A program made the translations under genes and the position numbers. 64,000 nucleotides of DNA, from NCBI GenBank assembly GCA_963723965.1, contig CAVRSV010000011.1, positions 103,913-167,912 on the forward strand. The letters run 5' to 3'. This DNA comes from JARRKC01 sp963723965 (GTDB taxonomy: Bacteria; Acidobacteriota; UBA6911; RPQK01; JAPXNP01). Each line of letters starts with the position of its first letter. The first letter of the stretch is position 1. Shown here piece by piece: positions 43,172 to 51,919 of the stretch. The notes under the pieces were generated by a model. That model did no database searches, was not told the DNA's origin, and saw only the letters and a program-made list of their open reading frames with translations.

Positions 43172-43560
43172 ATCGTCCCTCCGCCGGGCTGCGTGCCTCG
43201 GTCCGTCGATCGAAGCGGCAACGCAAGCACGGCGCCAGTGCAGGAGTATCGGGTCAAACGAGCGCGACTGCAAGCGTCCGGGTCATCATCCTGGAGAAAG
43301 TGCGATTTGCCCCAGTTGTGTCCCTCGGGGCTGTGAGAACACCCAGTCTGTGCAGTCCAGGACAGGCCGATCCCTGTCGTTCCGGGGTACAGGATCGCGT
43401 CGGGGGAGGGCCGGTTTGCGGTGGAACGACGGCGGCGCTATCCTGATTCGAAACAAGGGCATGGGCCGCCGCCGGCAGAGTGTGGTGAACCGGCACAGTT
43501 GGAGGTCGGCAGTTCTGCCGGAATCCGGGGCGACCCTTTCGAATGGGAGAAGTGCTTCTT
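43172..43560. other. 389-bp intergenic region between divergent genes
   Basis: Separates the leftward lyase/CoA-transferase operon from the rightward redoxin gene. A promoter for the lyase side is listed separately; only a weak -10 (TATCCT near 43440) was seen for the other side. No ORF with a ribosome site and no RNA fold was recognised. Confidence 0.5.
43245..43273 (-). promoter_or_regulatory. Promoter of the HMG-CoA lyase/CoA-transferase operon
   Basis: On the minus strand TTGCAG (43268-43273) and GATACT (43245-43250) are 17 bp apart, 73 bp before the lyase ATG. Predicted by eye. Confidence 0.45.
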
Positions 43561-44136
43561 ATGGCCTTGACACCTTCAACCATGCTTGAGCTGGGGACCC
43601 CGGCTCCGGAGTTCGACCTCCCGGAAGTGGGCGGCGGACGGGTCGGGACGCGCGATTTCGATGGCAAGCGCGGCCTGCTCGTGATCTTCATCTCGCGGCA
43701 CTGTCCCTACGTCCAACACGTCAGGGAAGAACTGGCCCGCTTGGGGCGTGACTACGCAGAGTCCGGCCTCGGCATCGTCGCGATCTCATCGAACGATATC
43801 GTGGATTACCCGGACGATTCACCCCCGAATCTTGACCGCATGCGTCGAGAACTCGGCTTCGAATTCCCCGTCTGCTACGACGAGACCCAGGAAGTGGCGA
43901 AAGCCTATCGGGCGGCCTGCACACCCGACTTCTTCCTGTTCAACGGAGAGCGACGTCTGGTCTACCGGGGACAACTCGACGACAGCCGTCCCGGGAACGG
44001 AAAGCCGGTCACGGGTCACGACCTTCGTGCGGCCATCGACGCCGTCCTGCAAGGTCGCCCGGTGGACGATCACCAGGTTGCCAGCATCGGCTGCAACATC
44101 AAGTGGAAGAGGGGCAACGAACCGGACTACTTCTGA
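43561..44136 (+). CDS. Thioredoxin-fold protein (redoxin/AhpC-TSA family)
   Basis: 191 residues from ATG at 43561, preferred over ATG 43543 because GGGAGAAG then stands eight bases upstream. The redoxin start PAPEFDLPEVGGGRVGTRDF is followed by FISRHCPYVQHVREELARLG with a single active-site Cys48 (CPYV, so no CXXC), then FPVCYDETQEVAKAYRAACT and the tail VASIGCNIKWKRGNEPDYF typical of this family. It probably acts as a thiol peroxidase or reductase, but members are poorly studied. A methyltransferase gene starts 18 bp later. Confidence 0.85.
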   Translation: MALTPSTMLELGTPAPEFDLPEVGGGRVGTRDFDGKRGLLVIFISRHCPYVQHVREELARLGRDYAESGLGIVAISSNDIVDYPDDSPPNLDRMRRELGFEFPVCYDETQEVAKAYRAACTPDFFLFNGERRLVYRGQLDDSRPGNGKPVTGHDLRAAIDAVLQGRPVDDHQVASIGCNIKWKRGNEPDYF

Positions 44137-44154
44137 GCGGGTCCAGCGGCCATC

Positions 44155-44946
44155 ATGGCGAACGATTCCACCGATCCTTCCGAGGACTACTCACGGCTGG
44201 CTTATCGCCGGTTCGTGGCCTGGCCTGCCCGAATCCAGCGGGAAGGCCCTCTGCTGAGACGAATTCTGGAGCGCGCCCCGGACCGTTCGGTCCTGGATCT
44301 CGGCTGTGCGACAGGCGAGCACAGCCGGTTCCTGGCTTCCCTGGGCCTGCGCGTGGTCGGGGTGGATGTCTCGGCCGAATCCCTGCGGACCGCTCGGGAG
44401 AGCCCTTCACCCGAGAGCATTCGCTACGTCGAGGGCGATCTTCGCAATCTGGGGAGCCTCGTCTCGCCGGGCTTTGGAGGCGCCATCTGTCTCGGCAATA
44501 CCCTGGTCCATCTGGTAGAGGAGGACGATCTCGCTCAGGCCCTCGAAGGCCTGGCCTCGGTCTTGAACGAGGGCGGGGTCTTCCTGTTCCAGATCCTGAA
44601 TTACGAGCGGCTCCGAGGGAAGGGCATTCGCCACTTGCCCCTGAACTTTCTCGATGAGCCGGACGGTGTGCGTGTCTTTCTGCGACTGATGGATTTTCTG
44701 CCGCAAGGGCGCGTCCGGTTCTGCCCGTCGACGTTGCGATTGCGTCCCCAGGAGGAGCGGCCCCTCGAGGTGCTCGAAACGCGGTCGCTGGAATTGCGCG
44801 CCTGGGGCCTCGACGAACTCCGCGGGTTGTTGCACCGCGCCGGCTTCGCGGTCACCGATGTCCTGGGTGCGATGTCGGGGCAGCCATTCGTGGTGGCGGA
44901 ATCCACGGATCTGATTGTGGTGGCGGAACGAAGGAGGAAATCATGA
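44155..44946 (+). CDS. Class I SAM-dependent methyltransferase
   Basis: 263 residues. The SAM-binding motif I is SVLDLGCATGEHSRFLASLG (about 42-61), motif II RVVGVDVSAESLR, and CLGNTLVHL stands at the usual motif IV position. No substrate domain is recognisable; the C-terminal half has a beta sheet with LRLRPQEERPLEVLETRS. The stop overlaps the start of the next gene (ATGA), so the two proteins are co-produced, but a shared pathway is not evident. Confidence 0.85.
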   Translation: MANDSTDPSEDYSRLAYRRFVAWPARIQREGPLLRRILERAPDRSVLDLGCATGEHSRFLASLGLRVVGVDVSAESLRTARESPSPESIRYVEGDLRNLGSLVSPGFGGAICLGNTLVHLVEEDDLAQALEGLASVLNEGGVFLFQILNYERLRGKGIRHLPLNFLDEPDGVRVFLRLMDFLPQGRVRFCPSTLRLRPQEERPLEVLETRSLELRAWGLDELRGLLHRAGFAVTDVLGAMSGQPFVVAESTDLIVVAERRRKS

Positions 44947-45860
44947 AAAGGACGCTCCAAAGGCGGACCTTCCTGGAGGTGTCCGGAGCCGGGCTGGTTA
45001 CGGCCGCAGTGACGCGATCGAGCTCGGCGTGGGCCCAGAACGAGGCGAAACCGACCCGGCCATATCGGAAGACGCTCAAGTTCGGCATGGTCGAGGAGCC
45101 GCTGTCGATCCGCGACAAGTTCAAGCTGCTGAAGGAACTGGGATTCGATGGTGTGGAGCTGGACGGTCCCAGCGACCTCGACCGGCGGGAGGTATTGAAG
45201 GCGCGCGACCAGGAGGCCTTTCCGATCCCGAGCGTCATCGATTCGGTCCATTGGCAGAAACCCCTGTCCGACCCGGACCCCGCGGTGCGCGATGCCGGCC
45301 GCAAGGGCCTCGAGGAGGCTCTTCGGGATGCCCAGACTTACGGAGCCACGTCGGTCCTGTTGGTGCCCGCGGTGGTCCGCGAAGAAGTGCCCTACGATGT
45401 CGCCTATCGCCGTTCCCAGGACGAGATTCGCAAGGTGCTTCCCCTGGCGGAGCGGCTGGGAGTCAAGATCGCGCTGGAAAACGTCTGGAACCAGTTCTTG
45501 ATGAGCCCCCTCGAAATGGCACGCTACGTGGACGAGTTGGACAGTCCCTGGGTCGGCGTTCACTTCGATGTGGGCAACGTGGTCAATTTCGGATGGCCCG
45601 AGCACTGGATCCGGATCCTCGGACCGCGCATCATCAAGCTCGACATCAAGGAGTTCAGTCGGGAGAAACGGGACGCGGAGGGGCTGTGGGCCGGCTTCAA
45701 GGTCAAACTGGGAGAGGGCAGCATCGACTGGCCGTCGGTCCGCCACGCCCTCGAACAGTCGGGCTACGAAGGCTGGGTTTCCGCCGAGGTCCAGGGGGGC
45801 GATCGCACCTGGCTGGCCGAACTCTCCCAGCGCATGGACACAGTCCTGGGCCTCGCCTGA
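44943..45860 (+). CDS. Tat-exported TIM-barrel sugar phosphate isomerase/epimerase-like protein
   Basis: 305 residues. The N-terminus has the twin-arginine motif QRRTFLEVSG and a weak hydrophobic stretch ending in AWA, so it is exported folded. The mature part is an AP endonuclease-2/xylose isomerase-type barrel: LKFGMVEEPLSIRDKFKLLK, LGFDGVELDGPSD, VLLVPAVVRE, VKIALENVWNQF, GVHFDVGNVVNFGWPEHWI and IIKLDIKEFSREKR carry the metal ligands Glu, Asp/His and Glu. Many such secreted proteins occur in Planctomycetes and Acidobacteria with unknown sugar substrates. Confidence 0.87.
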   Translation: MKRTLQRRTFLEVSGAGLVTAAVTRSSSAWAQNEAKPTRPYRKTLKFGMVEEPLSIRDKFKLLKELGFDGVELDGPSDLDRREVLKARDQEAFPIPSVIDSVHWQKPLSDPDPAVRDAGRKGLEEALRDAQTYGATSVLLVPAVVREEVPYDVAYRRSQDEIRKVLPLAERLGVKIALENVWNQFLMSPLEMARYVDELDSPWVGVHFDVGNVVNFGWPEHWIRILGPRIIKLDIKEFSREKRDAEGLWAGFKVKLGEGSIDWPSVRHALEQSGYEGWVSAEVQGGDRTWLAELSQRMDTVLGLA

Positions 45861-45884
45861 GGCGGCCAAAGACCCTCCGGCCGA

Positions 45885-48242
45885 TCAAGGGGCGTCGTCG
45901 AGCAGAATCGGAAGATGAACGGTCGTGCTGCAACCCTTGACGTCCACGGCCGTGATCGCCAGATTGACGCGGCGGCGAACGTCTTCCGGCGCCCGAAAGG
46001 ACAGGCGGGACTGCGCCGCATTGGGCAACAGGCTGCCCTCCAGCGTCGACGTCGCCTGAATGCCAAGATCCTCCAGCGCGGAGACATCCCAGTGGATGTC
46101 CGCCACGCCAAGGCGGTAGCCACCGAGCGAACTCATCTCCTGCGAGTTGTCCCAGAACAGGACCTGGATCTGGACCGCGGTTCCCGGTGCAAAGACGGGG
46201 ATTCCCGTCTGTCGCGGGTCCGGGGCCAGGCGGACGATTGTGGGCCCTGCGTCGGAAGGTCCGCAAATCTCACGCTCGATCTCCACGGCATCGTAATCGG
46301 CAGTGGCGCGCTGTCCCTCCACCGCTGAAAGGTAGCGCAGGTCCATGTCGCCAAAGATGGCGAACGTCACCAGCGGCTGCTCGGACGTGATCTCCAGGTG
46401 TCCCCCCACCTGGGTAAAGGAAGGGCCGAAATAGACGGGACCATTCAGCAAATCGACAATCCGTCGGCCGGCCTCGAGACGCACGGTCTTTTCGGCGGTC
46501 AGGCCGCCGTTGGCGGCGAAGACGCGGATCTGCACATCCGTCGCCAGCAGGCCGGGGTTCAGAAGCGCCAGGCCCGTGAAGATCCGCAGGGCCGAGGACT
46601 GCGCCACCTGCAGCACCAGGGTCTCCCGACGTCCTTCGGCAACCAGGGGAAGGACCGACAGGTAGCTGCCGTCGTCGGATCCGAAGGCGATGGCTCCCAG
46701 GACCTGATTTGCCCTCCCATCCTGGGGAAGGACGTCGACCCGGAGATGGCCCGTGAGCAGTTCGTCGCCGGATGCCTCGAGACCGAGCAGATCGCCCAGA
46801 TCCTGGCTCAGCAATCCGTGGGCGGGCAGTTGGGTTTCGGCTTCGGCCAGGGCATCGCCGGCATCGTCGAGCGCGGTGACCCGCACTTGGACCGCCGATG
46901 CTTCGAGATTGAGTAGGCTCAGCTCACTCCCGGCAGCGCTCCCGATAAAGAAATGGGGAGCCAGCAGTGTCGTCACCGGACGCGCCTGGGCGAGTGAAAG
47001 GGCGGCCAGTGCGTCGCCGTCCGAGAAAACCGCCAGGCCCCGGATTCCGTCGGGGGCCTCGACGGAGACGGAGGCCCGAGCGGGCACTGCGGCTGAGTCG
47101 AAGAGCTCGCGCAGTGACCGGATCAAGAAGCCGGGCGCCGGCAGGGTCACGGAGGCCTCCTCCAGACGGGCGCCTGCCGTATCGTTCAGAGCGAGGGTAA
47201 TCTGCTCGGGCTGACCCGTGGAAGAGCGGAACAGGTAGAGATAGGTGTCGGTCTGTGGGCCGCCCCGGCTCACTGGAAGCCACAGCCGGTCGGATTCGGG
47301 AAGCTCGCCCCCCACCCCGTCCAGGCGACTCAGATCCTCCTCCCCGAACATGAAGAAGCCCTGCAGCACGCCAAGTGTGCCGCGGGCGGTCATCATCTGC
47401 GCTGCCTGCTCGGGCTCCAGGATGAAGGCAGACTGGCCCTGGCGTGTCACGAGGCCCCGGTCGACAGCCTTGACCTGGGCTCCGGAGGCATCGACGAAGG
47501 TCGTTTTGATGCGGTTGGGACCGGCATTGGGGTTGGCCAGGGCGACACCCACGAAGCCCGTCTCCGATGACGGATCGGCATCGCCCGTCATGCCTGGAGG
47601 GTTGGTCGGTGCGACCACCCGATTCGTCACGGCAACCTCCAGGTGGGGTCGAAATGCCTGGAGTGCGCTCTTCGAACTCTCGGCAGAGGCAAAGCCATGG
47701 GCCGTTGAGGCATCGTGGAGTCGCAGGCGGAACTGAAGACGGGGGCTGCCGGTCTCCAGGCGATAGGAGAGGAGCTGGATCACATCGACTCTCAGTTCGG
47801 ATGCCGACACACTCGTCTGGGGCCCCAGCGAGACTACGGTCTCTGCGGGAACGCTCCAGTCACCCGGGCCCAGGTCGATGCCGTAGTTGACCAGGTCCAG
47901 TTCCAGCCCATGATCGTCCGTGTAGGGCTGACCTTGAGCGCCGGTCAGGTAGAGTACGAGTTCGGCGCGGGCCACCTGTCCCGAGTCCAGCCCGCTGAGG
48001 TCGAAGGACAGGAAGCTCCGGTACTCTCCGCAGGGAGCATCGGGGGTCTTGCCATAGAGCAGTTGCGGGGACGCCGTATCGACGGTTCCCGGAACGCAGC
48101 CGTCCTGGCCCGAACTGACGGTCGAAATCCAGCCTTCGCGGTCCGGCTCGGAGGCGACGAGCCGCAGACGTGTCTGGCCTTGGAGGGTCGCGCAGAGCAC
48201 GGCCCCGACGATCAATGAGAGGGTGAAACGATGGTGTCGCAT
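45885..48242 (-). CDS. Large secreted beta-rich protein with DNRLRE-like domain
   Basis: 785 residues with a signal peptide (LSLIVGAVLCATLQGQ). Residues about 25-205 resemble the DNRLRE carbohydrate-binding-like domain, with YRSFLSFDLSGLDSGQVARA, AELVLYLTGA and a final FRPHLEVAVT. From about 225 to 650 the sequence has repeated immunoglobulin-like modules, each beginning with a small-Asn-Pro strand and then V/I-x-V (VGVALANPNAGPNRIKTTFV, ELSLLNLEASAVQVRVTALD, GLALLNPGLLATDVQIRVFA). The C-terminal 120 residues form another beta domain ending DVKGCSTTVHLPILL. No anchor or sorting motif is seen. Surface adhesin or matrix protein is a guess. It is convergent with the TIM-barrel gene, 24 bp apart. 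Confidence 0.75.
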   Translation of the reverse strand: MRHHRFTLSLIVGAVLCATLQGQTRLRLVASEPDREGWISTVSSGQDGCVPGTVDTASPQLLYGKTPDAPCGEYRSFLSFDLSGLDSGQVARAELVLYLTGAQGQPYTDDHGLELDLVNYGIDLGPGDWSVPAETVVSLGPQTSVSASELRVDVIQLLSYRLETGSPRLQFRLRLHDASTAHGFASAESSKSALQAFRPHLEVAVTNRVVAPTNPPGMTGDADPSSETGFVGVALANPNAGPNRIKTTFVDASGAQVKAVDRGLVTRQGQSAFILEPEQAAQMMTARGTLGVLQGFFMFGEEDLSRLDGVGGELPESDRLWLPVSRGGPQTDTYLYLFRSSTGQPEQITLALNDTAGARLEEASVTLPAPGFLIRSLRELFDSAAVPARASVSVEAPDGIRGLAVFSDGDALAALSLAQARPVTTLLAPHFFIGSAAGSELSLLNLEASAVQVRVTALDDAGDALAEAETQLPAHGLLSQDLGDLLGLEASGDELLTGHLRVDVLPQDGRANQVLGAIAFGSDDGSYLSVLPLVAEGRRETLVLQVAQSSALRIFTGLALLNPGLLATDVQIRVFAANGGLTAEKTVRLEAGRRIVDLLNGPVYFGPSFTQVGGHLEITSEQPLVTFAIFGDMDLRYLSAVEGQRATADYDAVEIEREICGPSDAGPTIVRLAPDPRQTGIPVFAPGTAVQIQVLFWDNSQEMSSLGGYRLGVADIHWDVSALEDLGIQATSTLEGSLLPNAAQSRLSFRAPEDVRRRVNLAITAVDVKGCSTTVHLPILLDDAP

Positions 48243-48559
48243 GATGGTAACCCGTCACGAGTGATTGTCTCGCGTTCCGAATCTCCCTGCCAGTCGGCCA
48301 GAGCCCTTCGTCCCCTCGGCGAAGGGTCTCCACCCCGCCGCCGCAGGAACGCTCGATGCCGGTCCCGACTTCGATGCTGCGGCCGCATGGCCGATTATGA
48401 CGAGGCGGAGTCCCCCGGTCTGTGAGATCGGTTACTTCCGCTCTTGCCCGGGCGGGCCGGAAAGGCTATACCGGGTTGGACGGATGCCGCATTCACGCTA
48501 AGATCGTCGGAACGATCGGATGCACCGACCTCACGCAAATTACATGGGGAGGAGAAGGG
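48243..48559. other. 317-bp intergenic region between divergent genes
   Basis: Holds a promoter towards the TolB-like lipoprotein (listed) and a 7-bp-stem hairpin CCCTTCG/CGAAGGG at 48305-48327 near the start of the opposite gene. Nothing else recognised. Confidence 0.5.
48444..48472 (+). promoter_or_regulatory. Sigma-70-type promoter for the TolB-like lipoprotein
   Basis: TTGCCC and TATACC are 17 bp apart, 88 bp before the ATG at 48560. Predicted by eye. Confidence 0.4.
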
Positions 48560-50062
48560 ATGATCATGGCTCGGGCACTGGGAAGGACGCTGCTGGGGTT
48601 CTGTCTGTTGACAGCTGGGGGCTGCACGATGACGCAACGACCCACGTCGATGTTCGAACAATCGAGTGATGTTGGTACGGTGAGGTTTCCGGGAACGACG
48701 AAATACGACGATCAGGCCCAAACCTACACTCTGACCGGATCGGGCGCTAACATCTGGGGCACCGAGGACGCCTTCCATTTCGCCTGGAAGCGGGCCTCGG
48801 GGGACCTGAGGCTGCAGGGGCGGATCCGTTTTCAGGGAAGCGACGGTGAGCCGCATCGGAAGGCCGGCTGGATGATCCGGGCCGGGCTCGATGCAGACGA
48901 CCCTTATGCCGACGTGGCGGTCCACGGCAACGGTCTGGTCAGTCTGCAGTTCCGCCGGGAGAAGGGTGGCGAGACGGTCGATGTGGCGGCCGTCACCCAG
49001 TCTCCGACAGGGGTTCGCCTGGAACGGACGGGCAATGTCTTCAGCCTCTGGGTCACGGATGCCGACGGCAAGGTCGAGCCGGTGGGCGCCGTCGTCCTCG
49101 ATCTCCCCGATCAGGTCTACACGGGTCTGTTCGTCTGCGCTCACAACCCCGACCGGCAGGAAACGGCGGTCTTCTCCGATCTTCAGATGTCCAGCCGCGT
49201 CCAGCAGCCGGGGGAGGAGCGCGTGACCGAAAGCACGCTCGAGACGATCGAGGTCGCCACGGGAAGGCGTTCCATCGTCTACGCCGCGCAGGCCCACTTC
49301 GAGGCTCCCAACTGGTCGCGGGACGGTCATGACTTCCTGTTCAACCAGGGGGGGCGAATCTATCGGCTGGTCGAAGGTGACACGGATCCGACGGTGCTCG
49401 ACACGGGGGACGCGACGCGGTGCAACAATGACCATGGGCTGTCGCCCGACGGAAAGTGGCTGGCCGTCAGTCACTCACCCGAGAATCAATCGCTCATCTA
49501 CGTCCTGCCGGCCGGCGGAGGGGATCCTCGGCAGGTCACGCAGCAGGGACCCTCCTATTGGCACGGCTGGTCTCCGGACGGCAAGACCCTTGCTTACTGC
49601 GCCGAGAGGGGCGGGAATTTCGACATCTACACGATTCCCGTCTCCGGCGGGAAGGAGCGGCGGCTGACCACGGCGGACGGCCTCGATGACGGGCCCGACT
49701 ACACCCCCGACGGGCACTTCATCTACTTCAATTCTGAACGCAGCGGGCTGATGAAGATCTGGCGGCTGACGCCGGATGGAGCGACCCAGGAGCCGATGAC
49801 CTCTGATGACGTGTATGCCGACTGGTTCCCCCACCCCTCGCCCGACGGTCAGTCGGTGGCCTTCCTCTCCTTTGACCGGAGCGTGCAGGGCCATCCTCCG
49901 AACCAGGCCGTCGTCTTGAGGGTGATGCCGCTCGAGGGCGGGGAGCCACGGATCGTGGCCCATCTGTTCGGAGGGCAGGGAACCATCAACGTACCCTCCT
50001 GGTCGCCCGACAGCAGCCATTTCGCCTTCGTCAGCTATCGGCTGATTCTCCCCGGCTGGTAG
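48560..50062 (+). CDS. TolB-like beta-propeller lipoprotein with N-terminal LamG/DUF1349-like domain
   Basis: 500 residues from ATG at 48560, preceded by GGGGAGGAGAAGGG. The lipobox TAGGC gives Cys22. Residues about 40-225 form a jelly-roll-like domain (AFHFAWKRASGDLRLQGRIR, HRKAGWMIRAGLDADDPYAD, VYTGLFVCAHNPDRQETAVF) as in DUF1349/concanavalin-like domains. The rest is a beta-propeller of PD40/WD40-like repeats: FEAPNWSRDGHDFLFNQGGR, GLSPDGKWLAVSH, HGWSPDGKTLAYCAERGG, DYTPDGHFIYFNSERSG, HPSPDGQSVAFLSFD and SWSPDSSHFAFVSY. Proteins of this plan may bind polysaccharide or other proteins at the cell surface. Convergent with the cupin gene, five bases apart. Confidence 0.87.
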   Translation: MIMARALGRTLLGFCLLTAGGCTMTQRPTSMFEQSSDVGTVRFPGTTKYDDQAQTYTLTGSGANIWGTEDAFHFAWKRASGDLRLQGRIRFQGSDGEPHRKAGWMIRAGLDADDPYADVAVHGNGLVSLQFRREKGGETVDVAAVTQSPTGVRLERTGNVFSLWVTDADGKVEPVGAVVLDLPDQVYTGLFVCAHNPDRQETAVFSDLQMSSRVQQPGEERVTESTLETIEVATGRRSIVYAAQAHFEAPNWSRDGHDFLFNQGGRIYRLVEGDTDPTVLDTGDATRCNNDHGLSPDGKWLAVSHSPENQSLIYVLPAGGGDPRQVTQQGPSYWHGWSPDGKTLAYCAERGGNFDIYTIPVSGGKERRLTTADGLDDGPDYTPDGHFIYFNSERSGLMKIWRLTPDGATQEPMTSDDVYADWFPHPSPDGQSVAFLSFDRSVQGHPPNQAVVLRVMPLEGGEPRIVAHLFGGQGTINVPSWSPDSSHFAFVSYRLILPGW

Positions 50063-50067
50063 CAGGC

Positions 50068-50610
50068 CTACTCGACCTCGGGCAGGCGCCGGATCCTGGG
50101 GTCGGTGAAGATGTCCGATTCATCCCGGCTGGTGCTGGAAAACTCGGAGACGACGGCTCCCTCCGGACCCGACTGGAACCAGTGTCGGGTGCCTGCGGGA
50201 ATCGTGTACTGATCGCCCGGCGAGAGTCGGATCTCCCGAAAGACCGTGTACCATTCCTCGTCGCCCTTCGGCGGGCGGGCCTGGATCGTCGGTGTGGCGG
50301 GTCCGTCGACATAGAGGAAAACCGTCCCCAGGCGACAGCGGAAGGTCTCGGTTTTGCCGGGATCTCCACCCACCGGCGGATGCAGGTGCTCCGGACAGGT
50401 CTGACCGGGGAACAGGATCAGCTCTTTGGCGCAGTAGCGGTCCGTGTTGACATAGGTGACGAGCTCGAGCCCCGTTTCCTGCAATCGGCCCAGTCCGAAA
50501 TCGGCGACTTCGATCGCTTCCTTTTCCTCCTGGGTCAGGCGGATCCCTGCCCGATCGAGAAAATCCAGTGCTCTTCTGTGTGCCGACTGCAGTTCTTCTC
50601 GCTTCAACAT
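50068..50610 (-). CDS. D-lyxose ketol-isomerase-like cupin
   Basis: 180 residues from ATG at 50610 after AAGGAG; the open frame upstream is not conserved. The cupin metal ligands are His75 and His77 in CPEHLHPPVGGDPGKTETFR, Glu88 in the same block and His143 in PAGTRHWFQSG. The segment GGDPGKTETFRCRLGTVFLY is characteristic of D-lyxose isomerases, which interconvert D-lyxose and D-xylulose and also D-mannose and D-fructose. The protein is of the shorter form of the family. Confidence 0.85.
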   Translation of the reverse strand: MLKREELQSAHRRALDFLDRAGIRLTQEEKEAIEVADFGLGRLQETGLELVTYVNTDRYCAKELILFPGQTCPEHLHPPVGGDPGKTETFRCRLGTVFLYVDGPATPTIQARPPKGDEEWYTVFREIRLSPGDQYTIPAGTRHWFQSGPEGAVVSEFSSTSRDESDIFTDPRIRRLPEVE

Positions 50611-50921
50611 CGCATCTCCTTGGAATTGGCCAGTCCCCGACCCTTTCGACAGCGTCCACGCCCCTGGTGACCTGTATCTATCCTCCGGCATGCCGAAGTA
50701 GAAGTCCACCGCGTGGACCCCGAAAGAAGGAAGGCAAATACGACGGAGGCCGTTCAAAAATCCACTGGTTTACTGAAGTGTGGATTGAGTATACTTCGTT
50801 GATTCATGAGTGAACCTCCCGAAACGGACTCCTGGTGGCGCATTTTCGGTGGAGTTCGTCAGTCCGGAGGACGGTCTCAACGGTCGGAATCGGGCGAGAA
50901 ATGGGATTCAGGAGGGTATCG
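50611..50921. other. 311-bp intergenic region between divergent genes
   Basis: Contains TATACT at 50790-50795, a good -10 in either direction because GTATAC is a palindrome, but no convincing -35. No gene or RNA recognised. Confidence 0.4.
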
Positions 50922-51539
50922 ATGTCGTCTCGAAAGGTAAGCCTCTGTCTTTCTGTGCTGCTCTATGGGGCGCTGGTCTGGTCCTGCGGGCAGAAACCGT
51001 CTGAGGTCGCGGCTGAGACTCCTGCGCCGGACCCCGTCAAGCGCGGCGAGTATCTGGTTTCCGTCGCGGGCTGCAACGACTGTCACACACCCAAGGTCTT
51101 CACTGAGCAGGGGCCGGAGCCGGACCGTTCCCGCCTGCTCTCGGGCCACCCTGAGGACTGTCGCCTTCCCTCGATTGATCCGGCCCGGATCACACCCGAC
51201 GGTTGGCTCTTGTTCAACAATCAGTTGACCGCGACCGTGGGACCCTGGGGCATCTCATTTGCAGCCAACATCACCTCGGACGAGGAGACCGGCATCGGAC
51301 GCTGGACCGAGGATGCCTTCATTACGACCCTGCGAACAGGCAAGCACTGGGGAGTCGGACCAGCGATCGTGCCGCCCATGCCCTGGCAGAATCTCGCCCT
51401 GATGCCCGACGAGGACCTGAAGGCGATCTTCGCTTATCTCAAGTCGACCCCGCCCGTGCGCAATCACGTGCCGGCCGCCATGACGCTCGAAGAATACCTG
51501 GCTCGCGTGAAACCGGACGGAACGCTGCCGAGGCCGTAG
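50922..51539 (+). CDS. Cytochrome c-family lipoprotein (single CXXCH)
   Basis: 205 residues from ATG at 50922 with AGGAGG seven bases upstream. The N-terminus has a lipobox VWSC (Cys22). One haem site GCNDCHTP is at Cys51-His55. The likely axial methionine is in MPWQNLALMPDEDLKAIFAY, the classic cytochrome c C-terminal helix, with IGRWTEDAFITTLRTGKH before it. The body resembles the diheme-type cytochrome subunits of periplasmic dehydrogenases but has only one haem motif. It should carry electrons in the periplasm; its partner is not in the window. Confidence 0.87.
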   Translation: MSSRKVSLCLSVLLYGALVWSCGQKPSEVAAETPAPDPVKRGEYLVSVAGCNDCHTPKVFTEQGPEPDRSRLLSGHPEDCRLPSIDPARITPDGWLLFNNQLTATVGPWGISFAANITSDEETGIGRWTEDAFITTLRTGKHWGVGPAIVPPMPWQNLALMPDEDLKAIFAYLKSTPPVRNHVPAAMTLEEYLARVKPDGTLPRP

Positions 51540-51577
51540 CCGGAATTCTACTCCGGGGCCCGTCGCCCGGTAGTGTG

Positions 51578-51883
51578 CTACCAGGCTGCATCGGGGGGGT
51601 AAAGGTTGGTGAATTTGACGCTGCGGCGCGGCTCGGCCATCATGTCGGCCACCGTGTCGCGCCAGACGGCGTAGTGCACGGTCTCCTTGTGCCGGAGCGG
51701 CGCTTCAGCATCCCGGTAGACCTCAACGAGCAAGAAACGGGTCGGGTCGGACTGGTCCTGGAGAACGTCGAAACGGGCGATGCCGGTCTCCTGGACGCTG
51801 TGGCGGGCATTTTCGAGGGTGGCCGTGCTGAACGCCGCCACGTACTCTTCCTTGACCTGGACGTGCACGTGAACGATCAACAC
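51578..51883 (-). CDS. Antibiotic biosynthesis monooxygenase (ABM/LsrG-like) protein
   Basis: 101 residues from GTG at 51883, which has AGAGGT six bases upstream; a GTG two codons earlier is possible. The ABM ferredoxin-like fold is indicated by LIVHVHVQVKEEYVAAFSTA, ENARHSVQETGIARFDVLQD, RFLLVEVYRDAEAPLRHKET and HYAVWRDTVADMMAEPR, the LsrG-type arrangement. Members detoxify or modify small reactive compounds; LsrG breaks down phosphorylated autoinducer-2. Specific role unknown. It is 36 bp downstream of the citrate synthase gene on the same strand. Confidence 0.87.
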   Translation of the reverse strand: MLIVHVHVQVKEEYVAAFSTATLENARHSVQETGIARFDVLQDQSDPTRFLLVEVYRDAEAPLRHKETVHYAVWRDTVADMMAEPRRSVKFTNLYPPDAAW

Positions 51884-51919
51884 AGCCACACCTCTTTCGA
51901 CAGCCGCACTCGATTCGAG

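Noticed and set aside
50790..50795. TATACT as promoter of the cytochrome c lipoprotein
   Set aside because: The -10 is good but no -35 at 16-18 bp was found in either direction.
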